DNA of 64,000 bases. It comes from Eremomyces bilateralis CBS 781.70. Lineage: Eukaryota > Ascomycota > Dothideomycetes > Eremomycetales > Eremomycetaceae. Every line of letters begins with the position of its first letter. Within the stretch, counting starts at the first letter, position 1. Positions 1-10,944 of this stretch are shown one piece after another. A program made the position numbers and the translations under genes. The notes beneath the pieces are model-generated. The model was given only the letters and a program-made list of their open reading frames with translations, was not told where the DNA came from and did not search any database. The stretch spans positions 1,624,940-1,688,939 of the forward strand of contig NW_022985067.1 of assembly GCF_010015585.1 (NCBI RefSeq), in the 5' to 3' direction.

Positions 1-1797
1 TTTGTCAGAAGATATCCTAGTCTTGCTAACTTCTCCTGTGGGATATGCAGGCTACCATTACTCAGGCCTATCTTTCCTAAGCTAATTTACCTGTACCGCA
101 CCATACACGAAGTTTTTGCCTCGTTAAGGCCTACGGTGATCACCATGTCTGCGACCCCTGATTTGGGGCCGCCCTGAAGCCCTTGATGTGAATCTCTTAG
201 ATGCTTCCGCAAAGTCAAGCATTGCGTCTAGGACATCGCTGTCAACTATCTATCCCTTTGTTCTTCCTCGGTCCTGAGGTTTCCCTCCAAGCATTCCGGT
301 GGTACTGTTGAAAGCGTCTCCTATCTTCTTCCGAAACTGTTATCTTAGCTCTTTGAGATTCGGACAGTCCACTAGACGTGTACCACTGTCTCTCTTCCGC
401 ATTCGGATTGGTCATCGTCTCGAAAGCCGTGGATTTTGGCAGAAGATGCAGGCCACGAGTGCCCTGTTCTGAGCTGTCGGCTGCAAAGTAGGGCGGAGCT
501 AAGGCCAAGACTATTTATTTGTTGACACAATGTTGAAAGCGAGCATCTCAAACTGCCTTCACATTCCCCATTCGACTTGCTGCTTTCGCCAAACGAGGAA
601 TTAGGACCATCGTCGGGCTGGGCTAATTCCAAAGACGTAGCTTCCATCACTGCAATGCTCTGTAGCCATATTGTATCGCGGCTGGCAACTACTGTTTTTG
701 ATCACGGAGTGGTACTACCTCTCCTCTTACAAGGCCTCGACTCGAGACCGCTTGCATGATATTGGTCACCCGTACCAATTTCAAGGGCTGTGACCATGTT
801 CATTCCCAAGCAATACGCGACTATTCTCTACCTATAGTTAAGGTCCAATGGCTATAATGGCTTCTTAAAGAAATTCCTCATGTCAATATTTTTGTCGAAC
901 ACTCCCAGTGACTACAGCGGAAATGTTCTATGGAGTAACGTTGTGTGTTACCGAAATTGCCTCCAAGAACGGGTGTTTCTGACGCCGTTTTCTGCGGGTT
1001 TTCCGCCTAGGCGAAGCGTCATACTACGTAGGCATAGAACCATAACAGCGGGTGACGATGCCGCGCTGCAAGTTTCAAAGGCAATGGAGAGTAGTGTTGT
1101 CGATTCCTTTAACTACTTCATAGGTTAACTAACCTTTTTAGCTCCTGACACTACATGTTTCTCGCGGGATCAGTATGAGGCACTCGATAATGGACTGGCC
1201 ATAGGAAAGTAGGTGTGGTCTCACCCTCCCAAATATTAGGGGCTGTAAGAGCCTGTCATGGGCGCTGGAAGCCTAATGTCCATACAGGTACCATCTACTT
1301 GTTCACCCCTGCAACCCATTCACACTCTTTCTCGTGCCTATCGTCTCTGAACAGAAGCAGCCAATTTTGTAGGGGCAAAACCAGTTTTCGTAGGGTCTTG
1401 CCTTCGCGAAATGGATGGGCTTGCTCCATCGCCCTCATTTTGTTCAAGTTGACATGGCCGTATGTACCAGAATATGGAGCTTTAAAAGCATACAAGAATT
1501 TACCAAATTCGCATCATGGAAGCGACTGAGAGCAAACACCATTTCTTCACCAGAGGTGGACTCTCTTATCACAAGGTCATCACCCGTGATCAATAAAATT
1601 GCGGTAACTATCGAAGTACATTATTGCAGCCTTTTACTCATGCAAGAACAGTCATTCGGGTATTCCCCAGGTTAAGGCATGTGTGGAATGAGGGCCGAAT
1701 AATGGCGTGGTATATATCCACCCCCTCCCTCTCCCCATTCTGGGTGCTTGGGGATATGCAAGAGCGTAGGAATAATATTTCGATCCGCTCAAGTCCC
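1..1797. other. Gene-poor stretch
   Basis: No reading frame here has protein-like composition, conserved motifs or plausible splice partners. Open frames are short and overlap on both strands. The last 90 bases carry a TATA-like motif and a C/T-rich tract that belong to the next gene. Confidence 0.6.
1711..1716 (+). promoter_or_regulatory. TATA-like motif upstream of cysteine-rich gene
   Basis: The sequence TATATA is followed at once by a C/T-rich stretch (CCACCCCCTCCCTCTCCCC), a common fungal core-promoter arrangement. It lies 87 bases before the ATG at 1798 and 45 before the in-frame ATG at 1756, so it argues against the upstream reading that opens at 1624. Confidence 0.45.
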
Positions 1798-2481
1798 ATG
1801 TGCCGTCTGTACGTCGTATACCACACGGTTTGCGGGCACGCCTATCAAGCCCAGCAATGGATGTGCGGCGACCCAGTCACGAAGGTCGAAGAGTGCCATT
1901 ACTCTTGTCTACGACATAGGGACCCGGTGGTGTTCGGCCTGGAACATCACAATATGTGCGACTGGTGCGACTGGGCAACACATTGCGGACCCGGACGACC
2001 CCCTTCATGGAACGAAGTACAACGGGCGAAGCAGGAGTGCCGGGCACCGAGAATCAGGACCTTCGACGACCGGCCCACGAAGAGGCCGGGGAAGTGCTTT
2101 CAATGCGCGCATGACAAGAAGCCGGCGAACAAAGCAGCGTGGCTAAGGCATTTCAAATGCATCGGCCGTATCTACCGCGATCCTGAGCTCGCCTCGAAGT
2201 CTAGAATGCGAGTCGATCGGAAGATGCCGGTCCCCGTTGGTCTGGAGGAGCAAGTGTGGGTCGACGAGAAAGGCGTTTTGAAGGACGATTGCGGGAAGCA
2301 AAGTCCTACCACTCCTAAGAATCCTTGTAATGTTGAGTCCTGTCAGGTGCATCGAAAGATCTGTAACCAGCATCCAAACGGCACGTGCAGGAATGACGAG
2401 AGACCTGAAGGCAATGTGAACAGAACCTTGTACCGATGGGGAGGCAATATAGGAGCAACCATAAGTGAAGAAATGATATAG
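1798..2481 (+). CDS. Cysteine/histidine-rich hypothetical protein
   Basis: Single-exon frame of 227 residues starting MCRLYVVYHTVCGH. I do not recognise a named family. It has 17 cysteines, many in close pairs (CDWC, CFQC, CHYSC) with nearby histidines, which suggests metal binding. The middle and C-terminal parts are basic (arginine/lysine-rich). There is no signal peptide or membrane segment. In-frame ATGs exist at 1756 and further upstream; 1798 was chosen because of the TATA-like motif and because the Cys-rich domain begins there. Small fungal proteins opening with a similar C..H..Y..CGH pattern are familiar to me as uncharacterised orphans, but that resemblance is from memory. Function unknown. 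Confidence 0.6.
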   Translation: MCRLYVVYHTVCGHAYQAQQWMCGDPVTKVEECHYSCLRHRDPVVFGLEHHNMCDWCDWATHCGPGRPPSWNEVQRAKQECRAPRIRTFDDRPTKRPGKCFQCAHDKKPANKAAWLRHFKCIGRIYRDPELASKSRMRVDRKMPVPVGLEEQVWVDEKGVLKDDCGKQSPTTPKNPCNVESCQVHRKICNQHPNGTCRNDERPEGNVNRTLYRWGGNIGATISEEMI

Positions 2482-3030
2482 TTATGTGCGGAGGCATAGA
2501 ACAATATCGGAAGCTGAATGATAGGCACATCACACTCAGCTTTCGAAACATTTATACTACACCAGTAAGTCACATATCCTCTCCACTTCAGTTTCAGCTT
2601 ACTGATTCTTTCAGTCTATCGTGAGCGAATTCTGGTCTCTTACTTGTCTTTTAAGAGTAGTACTGACTCCAGCCCGTTAGTCAATTAATTTCACCCTCTG
2701 GTTGAATAGTATATCCCAATTCTCAGCACGGGTTGAACAACTCTTGTGAATGCACCTTTCACTTCTACAGAGGACAAATATATCGACTGAATTGATACTT
2801 CCTCCACCCGCCCAGATCAGTCGGTCAGTCATCTATATCGACTAATGCAAAGAACTTTCTGCTCTGTAGTGCGATCCTCTTTCCTACTAACAACTAACCA
2901 TCTTCACTCATCCCCAATTGTGTTTCCAGAAGCGAACTGTACTTATTGTACATCAGTTCAAGCTTGTTCGGTTCTATACTTCTTCCATCCCTTTTAACAA
3001 TAACTATCCACACTGAATTGGGCCAATATC

Positions 3031-3206
3031 TTTGATCCTCGACGTCGCTTCCCGCACTGAATCATGGATCACCGCCTCTGATCCTCGATATCAATTTCCA
3101 CATTCAATCGTGGATTACCACCCATGATCCTTGATATCACTTTCCGCACTGAATTGTACCACCGCCTTTGGCTTTTGACATCCGGTCTCCACACTGAATC
3201 ACGCCT
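3031..3206 (+). repeat. Degenerate tandem repeat, about 4 units of 39-46 bp
   Basis: Units start near 3031, 3077, 3123 and 3167. Each contains a GATCCTCGATATC-like block, a TTTCCGCACTGAAT-like block and a closing ACCGCC/ACCACC. A partial unit (CCACACTGAATTGGGCC) lies just upstream near 3008. Units have diverged by substitutions and small deletions. Confidence 0.75.
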
Positions 3207-3320
3207 CACATCATCTTGCCCTTGGCACTACCTCTCCTTTCGACACTCGGAGCTCTGAAAGAGAACTGCAACCCTTCAGAATCCCAGAAGTAACCTTACA
3301 CGACTGAAAGCCACCGTTTG

Positions 3321-3481
3321 GCAACCACTTCACTTGGTACCATGAGTTCCTAAAGTGTTCACTTTTTCCTACAAATTTACGAGTTCTCTATCCACGGTCG
3401 AGCAACCATCTCGCTCTGTGCCATGAGTTCCTAAAAGTTTTCGCTTTCTCCTATAACTGTACGAATCCTGTATCAACCGCA
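3321..3481 (+). repeat. Two-copy degenerate direct repeat of about 80 bp
   Basis: Copies at about 3321-3400 and 3402-3481 share the order GCAACCA, CATGAGTTCCTAAA, a pyrimidine-rich block with TTTTCC/TTCTCC, then ACGA and CTATC/GTATC. It is distinct in sequence from the repeat at 3031-3206. Confidence 0.7.
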
Positions 3482-3528
3482 AGAACCCATTGAGATCTAC
3501 GACTGGGAGTCAGTCTGTTAGAGTCACC

Positions 3529-5388
3529 ATGCCAACGCCAAGTAGATGGGGATTACCCACGCCGGTGAGTCTCAGCACGTTGTACAGACAAACTCACACG
3601 CACAGAATAGTTGACATTTAAAAGTCAAGGTCCGGCGGCAATAAACGACGTCGCATCGTTGATGACTCTGATTCTGACTCTGACTTTTACGAGCGCACAC
3701 CTTGTCCACGGAGAAGGCGTGTGAGGGGTCTGTCGGAGGACTCTGATGAGCTCCCAGAGTTGGCCGTTTTGATACAATCGAGGCGAAGGCAAAGAGAAGA
3801 GCCGCAGGGCAATAACATCGAAAGCGATATCGACGTCGACCACGAGCAATTGGCCCCGACTCCCCGCGCCGATCGACACGATTGGAAGAGTGACGAGCGA
3901 GTCGCTTTATACATCATCCACCGGTGGTGGAGCAACGACTGGAAGGAGGTCTCCCAGCTCCTCAACGGGGCCTTCATCGTACAGGCAGAGACTGATGTTA
4001 AGTTTAAGAAGGGGCGAGTCAGCAGTATGTGGCATAGCGGTCACAGGGAGCCGTCGGAATTGTTTGTCGGAGTATATACGACGCCCTTTCACAGTCCAGG
4101 GGACAGAATCACTCGCATTCATCAGCACTTGATGATGATCGCAAAATCCCATAACATCGATCTAAAGCCTCGCAATGCAGAAAAACAGTCGATGGCTATC
4201 GAAACTGATCACACGGCTAGAAATGCCGAATTATCTCGCCTCGACGCTGTCTGTCGTTCACTTTGCAAAATCCTGGAAAATACCATCAGCAGCCAAGAAA
4301 ACGCAACGATGTTAGACGGACTTGAAAATTACGCTATGAAGCAAGAAGCGGATGAAGACCATGATGTGGCCATGAACTCAGATGACGAGGACGAGGACGA
4401 GGATGAGGACTATAATCAAGAGCATGATTTGAGGAATAATTGCCGAGAAATCGCCCATCCATTTCCTAGGCCGGTTGATCGCGAATCCTCGAACACTGAA
4501 TCCTCATTCGGCGGGCTTCCTATATCACAGGACGTTCCAACACTAATATTCCGTTTCTACAAAGATAGCAGTGCCGGCATCAATAGCACCAAAGGATTTC
4601 GACCACAAGCACTTCAATCAGACCTGGCTACTCTGCGGCACTATACAGATGTCGATGCGGACACGTTGTTCAAAAAAGTAGCTGACCATTTCAATGGGGA
4701 AATTTTCTCCTCCCCGTTCATATCTGGGAGCAACGGAATACTGTGGCCACTGATTCTCGCGGCGGAATCCGAGCCAGGCAAACATCCGGCCGTGGCTGTA
4801 ATATCAACTGAGAAAATAAAAGCAGAAGAGTGTATCTTCTACGGGGCGACTCTAGTGACGGAGATTAAAAAGAGAAAGCTCGCAGGTCGGTGGAACTATA
4901 GGGCCCAGTGGGAATATCTGGTCTGGGGCAGTATCGATGCTGGAAGCGTCATAAGCGGTGTTGGCTTCCGCGACATCGAGCAGTTGGCAAGGCAAAGCCC
5001 AGATGTTAGCGACTTCCTTCGGTTGGATGTTCTCCGAAGTGGCATCTCAGGGAGCGCAGTATATAACAGACTGAAGCGGCTCCGCCTCGAGTTCAACCAG
5101 TCCGTGGGAATTGCGTTGGCGCTACTGCTCCTGCTGTTTGGAATAACAGCCGAGAGTGACAAGGAGTGGGTTGAAAGGATGGTTTACACCTTTCTCCAAG
5201 GCTGGAGACCGGTTTCTTCCAACGCCTCAATCTGCGAAGCCGCGCAGAGCTTTGTTCATGTTTTAACCCAAGTACAGGTAACCTTAGCAGAAGCCCACTC
5301 TACTGAAACAGAATGCAGGGAAATGGAGGTCAAGCTTCTGGTAGCGTTTTCAGCAGGAGCTTTTGCGGCGTGGCAAGACTTCCGGTGA
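3529..5388 (+). CDS. SANT/Myb-like hypothetical protein with acidic tract
   Basis: Two exons: 3529-3564 and 3625-5388 (intron 3565-3624, GTGAGT...AAAAG, phase 0), giving 599 residues. The start MPTPSRWGLPTP comes from the small first exon. Without it the frame opens at a GTG. Visible parts: a basic/acidic N-terminus with an SDSDSD run; at about residues 105-145 a Trp-rich segment (DWKSDERVALYIIHRWW, then NDWKEVSQLLNGAF) spaced like a SANT/Myb helix bundle; an acidic DEDEDEDED run near 265; a segment FRFYKDSSAGINSTKGFR near 320; and a C-terminal half that looks globular with a hydrophobic stretch near 545. The N-terminal domain suggests DNA or chromatin binding, which is inference. It resembles multicopy uncharacterised proteins of filamentous fungi. 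No function assigned. Confidence 0.7.
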
Positions 5389-5844
5389 TGAGAGAGATTT
5401 GGGGAGACAATGGTTCAAGAAGCAGAAGGGTCTGCAAATGGGCGACACATTTGCAAGTCTAAAGTGTGAATGGATGGCGTTTCGAACTTTCAATGGCATG
5501 GAATGATGGACAATGAGTTTGACCTGCGATGCGATCATGCGGTCCGTGAATTTGTCTTGATGGTTGTCGGTTGAATGGTTATTAAGGTTGAATAAGGTTG
5601 ATCATTTGAATAATTTGATCATTTGATGATGAAATAGACGCTCGGACCACACGCGTTCTACAAGGGGTCGTGGACGCGACGCGATTTGTGGAGAAAGGGT
5701 ATCGGTATCGAGCACTCAGGCTTCACTTGTAATTTGCAACAGTCCTGTATCTGTATGGAACCCCTTTCCACTGCAACTCGATAAAGAAATTGAACAGCTC
5801 TGCTTCATGACTGGAATTCTGATATTGTACTCTATTCAGACAAG
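5389..5844. other. Intergenic; MSH6 upstream region
   Basis: No gene is seen. It holds short A/T-rich direct repeats (TTGAATAAGGTTGATCATTT and variants, about 5580-5632) and MCB-type motifs near 5651-5684. Confidence 0.6.
5651..5684 (+). promoter_or_regulatory. MCB (MluI cell-cycle box) motifs upstream of MSH6
   Basis: A perfect ACGCGT lies at 5651-5656, and two overlapping ACGCGA motifs lie at 5674-5679 and 5679-5684, 160-195 bases before the MSH6 ATG. In budding yeast the G1/S factor MBF binds ACGCGT and drives DNA repair and replication genes, including MSH6. That the same control holds here is inference from the clustered motifs. Confidence 0.5.
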
Positions 5845-8800
5845 ATGGTTCGAGGCGTCGAGGGAAACGAAATGGCCACGCCAAAATCTGCATCTCTGAA
5901 AAAGTCCAATTCGATCAAGACGGACAGGTCCCAGAAGTCCATTCTCGGTTTCTTCCAAAAGAAAGCCGCTGGCAGCGCAGCTTCCTCGCCTGCCAGTGCC
6001 GCTGTCAAAGCGGAAGCATCCAATGGCACTCCCAAGCGTCCCATGGACATGACACCTGCGCCGAGCAGCGACGCGATACAGCCTTCAAGTCCGCTAGGAA
6101 ACCGAACCGTCAACGGAGTGAAGGACGAGAAGAACAAGGAGAATGGTTTGCCATCTCCAGTATCTTCTGAAGAAGCATGTGCTGATATGGGATTTCTCAA
6201 AGAAGGCGTGGATATGAAGACATACACGAGCCCCACTCGAAAGGTATATCATTGCAGTGCATCAGACTTGTCGCCTACTTACTTACCATTGTGTAGTCAA
6301 AGAGAACCGTCAACTATGCAGAGTCCGATTCCGAAAAAGAGGTCCTTCGGCCATCCTCCGGAAACACCAATCGTGGAGGTGCGAAACGGAGGCGAGTCAC
6401 AATTGAGGATTCGGACGATGACTTTGGCGCCACGGATGCCATAGATGGCAATGACGATGAAGATGACGGTATGTGACCCCTTCAGCCAACATAGCCGCTA
6501 TTAACTAAAAGACTAGACATGGATGACTTTATCGTTGCCGATGACTCCGACGAAGAAGATGGGTCGTCTCGAAAGCGGAACAAGAAGCCCCCGACCTCCA
6601 AAAAGCAGAAGACGAAGATATCTTCGTCCCCACCGCCACGCCCCCGTATCGAAGATGAAGACATCGTGATGGACTCTACATCTACCGCTCAGCAATGGAA
6701 ATTTGATCCGGAGGCACCCGTGTCCAACGAGCCTCGCAAACACCAACCGCATATCTCGAAAGCATCAAGCGAGAAGAAGGGGAAACCCAAAGTTCATATT
6801 ACGGAGCCCGAGAAAAGATATCCGTGGTTGGCACATGTTCTGGACGCAGACCGGAACCCAGTCGGCCATCCGGATTATGATCCCCGTACGGTGTTTATCC
6901 CACCGATGGCGTGGAATAAATTCTCTCCGTTCGAGAAACAATACTGGGAGATCAAGCAGAAATACTGGGATACCATCGTCTTCTTCAAGAAGGGCAAGTT
7001 CTACGAGCTCTACGAGAACGATGCCACGGTTGGCCACCAGGAGTTCGACCTCAAGCTGACAGATCGGGTCAACATGCGGATGGTCGGCGTCCCCGAAGCG
7101 TCCCTCGATCACTGGGCAAATCAATTCGTGGCAAAAGGATACAAGATCGCTCGAGTTGATCAAATGGAGTCGGCGCTGGCCAAGCAGATGAGGGAGAGAG
7201 ACGGCGTAGTACCTGCAAAGAAGCAGAAAGACGACAAGATCATCAGAAGGGAACTAGCCGCTGTTCTGACTTCTGGTACGCTCGTTGACGGTGGTATGCT
7301 GCAGGACGACATGTCCACCTATTGTGCTGCCGTGAAGGAAATCGAGACGAACGGCCTGCCAACCTTTGGCATCGCTTTCGTCGACGCCGCAACGGCTCAG
7401 TTCCACATCGCAGAGTTCGTGGACGACATCAGCATGACAAGGTTTGAGACGTTCGTAGCTCAGACACGCCCCGGAGAGTTGTTGCTCGAGAAGTCGTGCA
7501 TATCTGCCAAAGCGCTCCGCATCCTCAAGAATAACACCTCTCCGACTACGATCTGGAACTATTTGAAGCCGGTCAAAGAGTTTTGGGCGGCCGACAACAC
7601 CTGCCGCGAGATCGACGCTTCGGAGTATTTCAAAGACGAAGACAAGGAGGGTGCCGATACGTGGCCTGCAGCACTCCGAGAGGCGCGGGAGAAGGAACTG
7701 GCCATGTCTGCATTCGGAGCGCTTGTCCAATACCTGCGTACCCTCAAGATTGAGAGGGAGCTAGTATCCCTCGGCAATATTCACTGGTATGATCCCATCC
7801 AGAAAGCGACCAACCTGGTGGTGGATGGCCAAAGCCTCATCAACCTTGAGATATTCGCAAATAGTTTCGACGGTGGCGTTGACGGGACGCTGTTCCAAAT
7901 GCTCAACCGCTGTGTGACTCCTTTTGGAAAGCGAATGCTGAAGCAATGGGTCTGTCATCCTTTGGCGGATGCGCGAAAGATCAATGCTCGACTTGACGCG
8001 GTCGATGCTCTGAATGCAGACTCTAGCGTCATGGACAACTTCGCGTCCTCTCTGGCCAAAATTCCGGATCTGGAGCGATTGCTTTCTCGAGTCCATGCTG
8101 GGCGCTGCAAACCACAGGACTTCCTTCGCGTCCTGGAGGGGTTTGAGCAGATCGAATACACATTCAGTCTCCTAAAACAGTTCGGCGACGGAGACGGTGT
8201 CCTAGGCCAGCTGATCTCCTCCATGCCTGATTTATCAATCCATCTGAAGCCGTGGAAGGGTGCTTTTGACCGAAACCTACTTCGAGACAGTGGGGTGCTG
8301 GTTCCGGAGCCGGGCGTCGAGAGCGATTTTGACGAGAGTCAAGAAAACATCGATGGCATCCTGGGCGATCTACACAAACTTAGAAACAAATGGCGGAAGG
8401 AACTGAACTGCTCGGCGATCGAATTCCGTGATAACGGCAAGGAAATCTATCAACTTGAGGTTCCCGTCAAGGTCAAGGGCATCCCCAAGCATTGGGACCA
8501 GATGTCCGCCACGGTCAAAGTCAAACGCTTCTATTTCCCCGAGCTGAAGGCGCTTGTCCGGTCATTGCAGGAAGGTCAAGAAACTCACAGCCAAATCGTC
8601 AAAGAGGTCTCTAGTCGCTTCTATAAGCGCTTTGATCAGGAGTATTCTACGTGGCTTGCAGCCGTCAAGGTGGTTGCTCAGCTTGACTGCCTCATCAGTC
8701 TCGCCAAAGCCTCCTCGTCGCTTGGTGAACCCAGCTGCCGCCCTACCTTTGTCGACCAAGAACGCGCCTTTATCTCCTTCACCGAGCTCCGTCACCCTTG

Positions 8801-9593
8801 CATGGTCCACACCGTCTCCGACTTTATCCCCAACGACATCGTCCTCGGCGGCACCCATCCGAACGTCGACCTCCTCACCGGAGCCAACGCCGCCGGCAAG
8901 TCCACCATCCTCCGCATGACCTGCATCGCGGTGATCCTCGCGCAAATCGGCCTCTACCTCCCCGCCACCGCCGCTACCCTCACTCCCATCGACCGCATCA
9001 TGTCGCGCCTCGGCGCCGCGGACAACATCCTCGCCGCGCAGTCGACCTTCTTCGTCGAGCTGGCGGAAACCCGCAAGATCCTCGCGGAGGCGACGCCGCG
9101 CTCGCTGGTCATCCTTGATGAGCTGGGCCGCGGTACGTCGAGCTACGACGGGCTCTCCGTCGCGCAGGCGGTGCTGCACCACATCGCCGGCCGCGTCGGG
9201 TGCCTGGCGGTGTTCGCGACGCACTATCGCAGCCTGGCGAAGGAGTTCGCGGGGCATCCGGAGATCGCGGCGAAGCGGATGCGGATCCAGGTGGATGAGG
9301 AGGAGCGGAGGGTGACGTTCTTGTATAAGTTGGAGGATGGGGTCGCGGATGGGAGCTTTGGGATGCATTGTGCGGCTATGTGTGGGATTCCGGCGAAGGT
9401 GGTGGAGGGCGCGGAGGTGGCGGCGAGGGAGTGGGAGAGTACGAGTCGGCTGAAGGATGGTGGGAATGGCGATGGGACAGTGGAGATTTCCTTGGGGTTG
9501 CTAAGCGATGTCGCATGGATGTTGAGAGATGGCGTGGATGGTGTGGGTAAACGAGGACTACAGACTTTGGTCAAGGCGATTGAAGCTCTGTAA
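5845..9593 (+). CDS. MSH6: DNA mismatch repair protein MSH6
   Basis: Three exons: 5845-6243, 6297-6468, 6517-9593, giving 1215 residues, the usual MSH6 size. MSH6 pairs with MSH2 as MutS-alpha, which recognises base mismatches and small loops. A PCNA-interaction box, QKSILGFF, is at residues 30-37, followed by an acidic/basic disordered N-terminus as in other MSH6 proteins. The mismatch-contact Phe-x-Glu motif sits in GKFYELYENDA (about 345-360). The ATPase has Walker A TGANAAGKST (about 978), Walker B LVILDELGRGTSSYDG (about 1053) and the ATHYRSLAKEF histidine loop. The splice choices restore KRTVNYAESDSE and KRRRVTIEDSDDD in frame, typical of the family. MCB motifs upstream suggest G1/S expression. 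Confidence 0.97.
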
Positions 9594-10276
9594 GGGATCC
9601 TCGGGACTATACGGTCAGTGGAGCTATGAGTTGTGTGGTATTTGCCATATTCCATTTCAAAAGGCAGAAGCGATGGTTCTATGTCAGTGTTTAGGTTTGT
9701 CGGCGTTGGGGCGGCTCTGCCATGGGAGCAGACAATATCAGTTATTCAGCATTTCGGACAACTTTAAATGGCATGGTCAAGAACTTTGATCTACGTAACA
9801 AATTCACTTTGTTTAACAATGTAAGTGAAAGCACGATTGTGAGCAGGTGTTTTTGATGCAGCTATGAACATATTCGCAAGTAATCAACACTCGACAGAGA
9901 GCATCAGCAGCCTCTCATACCTCAAGCTTCTCATTGTGCTGCCATCACGAACCATAAACGTATCAAGAGAAGCAAGCCAGCCCAGAGTTGCTCACCCAAT
10001 GATTGCCAGCCTTCACCAACTTGGAGTTCATCCAGAAAAATGCATCCACAGTCACATAATGGCTGTTGTCCAATCCCATTGCATGTGGGTTGCCGCCAAT
10101 TGCAGGAAAGTGTGAAGAAAGCAAATGGGATAGGGAAAGGACACCAGCTCAGTGGGTTCATTCTGGAAGGGAAGGGTGTTGTAAGAGACTGATAGTGTAG
10201 GTAGCCTAGCATAAGTCAAAAAGTCAGTGCTAGTGACAGTCACAGTCACAGAAATTGAGAGATCGCTTACGTTGAG
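9594..10276. other. Intergenic, convergent 3' ends
   Basis: This is the 3' flank of MSH6 (+) and of the AT-hook gene (-). No coding potential or repeat was recognised. Confidence 0.6.
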
Positions 10277-10944
10277 CTAAACGTCAGCTCCCAACTCGCC
10301 CGTGCCACCAGACTTCTCCAGCTCTTCCTTGAGAGAGTTGGAGAGAATCGCCGAAGTTAGGTCCCTGTTCTCACCCGTGGTCGACTCTTTCATCGCTGAT
10401 TCGGCGTCATCATCTGGGGTGATGATCGCTGCGGACTTCGAGGTGGCCTTGGTGCGTTTTTTGGACGGAGTATCGCCAGTAACGTCATCACCGTTGGCCT
10501 GGTCATCGTTGGCAGCATCAACCTTCTTAGGGCGACCTCGTTTCTTGGCTGATGATGACTTGGGGGTGCCGTCATCATTGGTACTCTTGGCCCTCGGCTT
10601 CCTCGTCTTCGGAGTTCCAGGAGTGGTAGCACTGGCGGCACCTCCAAGGTCTCGAATCCTGCGCCTCAGCCCATTGAAGAGAGTGGCAGCAGAGCCCTTG
10701 GTGTAACCAGCAAGGTTCGCTAGCTTCTCGTAGTCAACCTAGTGTGAGAGCGATTGATGTCAGCCGCGATGATTGTGAGGGAGTGAGATCATGTTCATAC
10801 CTTGATGTCACCTTCGATACACTGCCAAGCACACGCAAGCAGCTTCATCTCATTTTCGGTGAAGAGGGGCTTAGTAGGGATAGTGCTAGTAGCACTAGTG
10901 GCGGTGGTGCCATTGGTGGCCTTGGTTCCATTGGTATCAGCCAT
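10277..10944 (-). CDS. Small nuclear protein: SANT-like N-terminus plus AT-hook
   Basis: Two exons on the minus strand: 10944-10801 and 10738-10277 (intron GTATGA...CACTAG, phase 0), 201 residues. The N-terminus has the pattern FTENEMKLLACAWQCIEG, then VDYEKLANLAGYTKGSAAT and LFNGLRRRI. This looks like a short helical DNA-binding fold (Myb/SANT-like) found in many small filamentous-fungal proteins. After it come KTRKPRAK and KKRGRPKK, the latter a canonical AT-hook core (RGRP), in a lysine/serine/threonine-rich tail. A chromatin or DNA-binding role is inferred from this composition. No catalytic motif is present. The exact family name is not known to me. Confidence 0.8.

Larger units (their letters stand above)
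2482..3528. other. Intergenic, pyrimidine-rich, with degenerate repeats
   Basis: No gene is visible. The + strand is strongly C/T-rich and holds two separate families of degenerate tandem repeats, listed separately. It forms the upstream region of the gene starting at 3529. Confidence 0.6.

Noticed and set aside
8562-9368. 268-codon frame antisense to the MSH6 ATPase domain
   Set aside because: It is a shadow of C-ending codon use in MSH6: low complexity, rich in Gly/Arg/Asp, without its own motifs.
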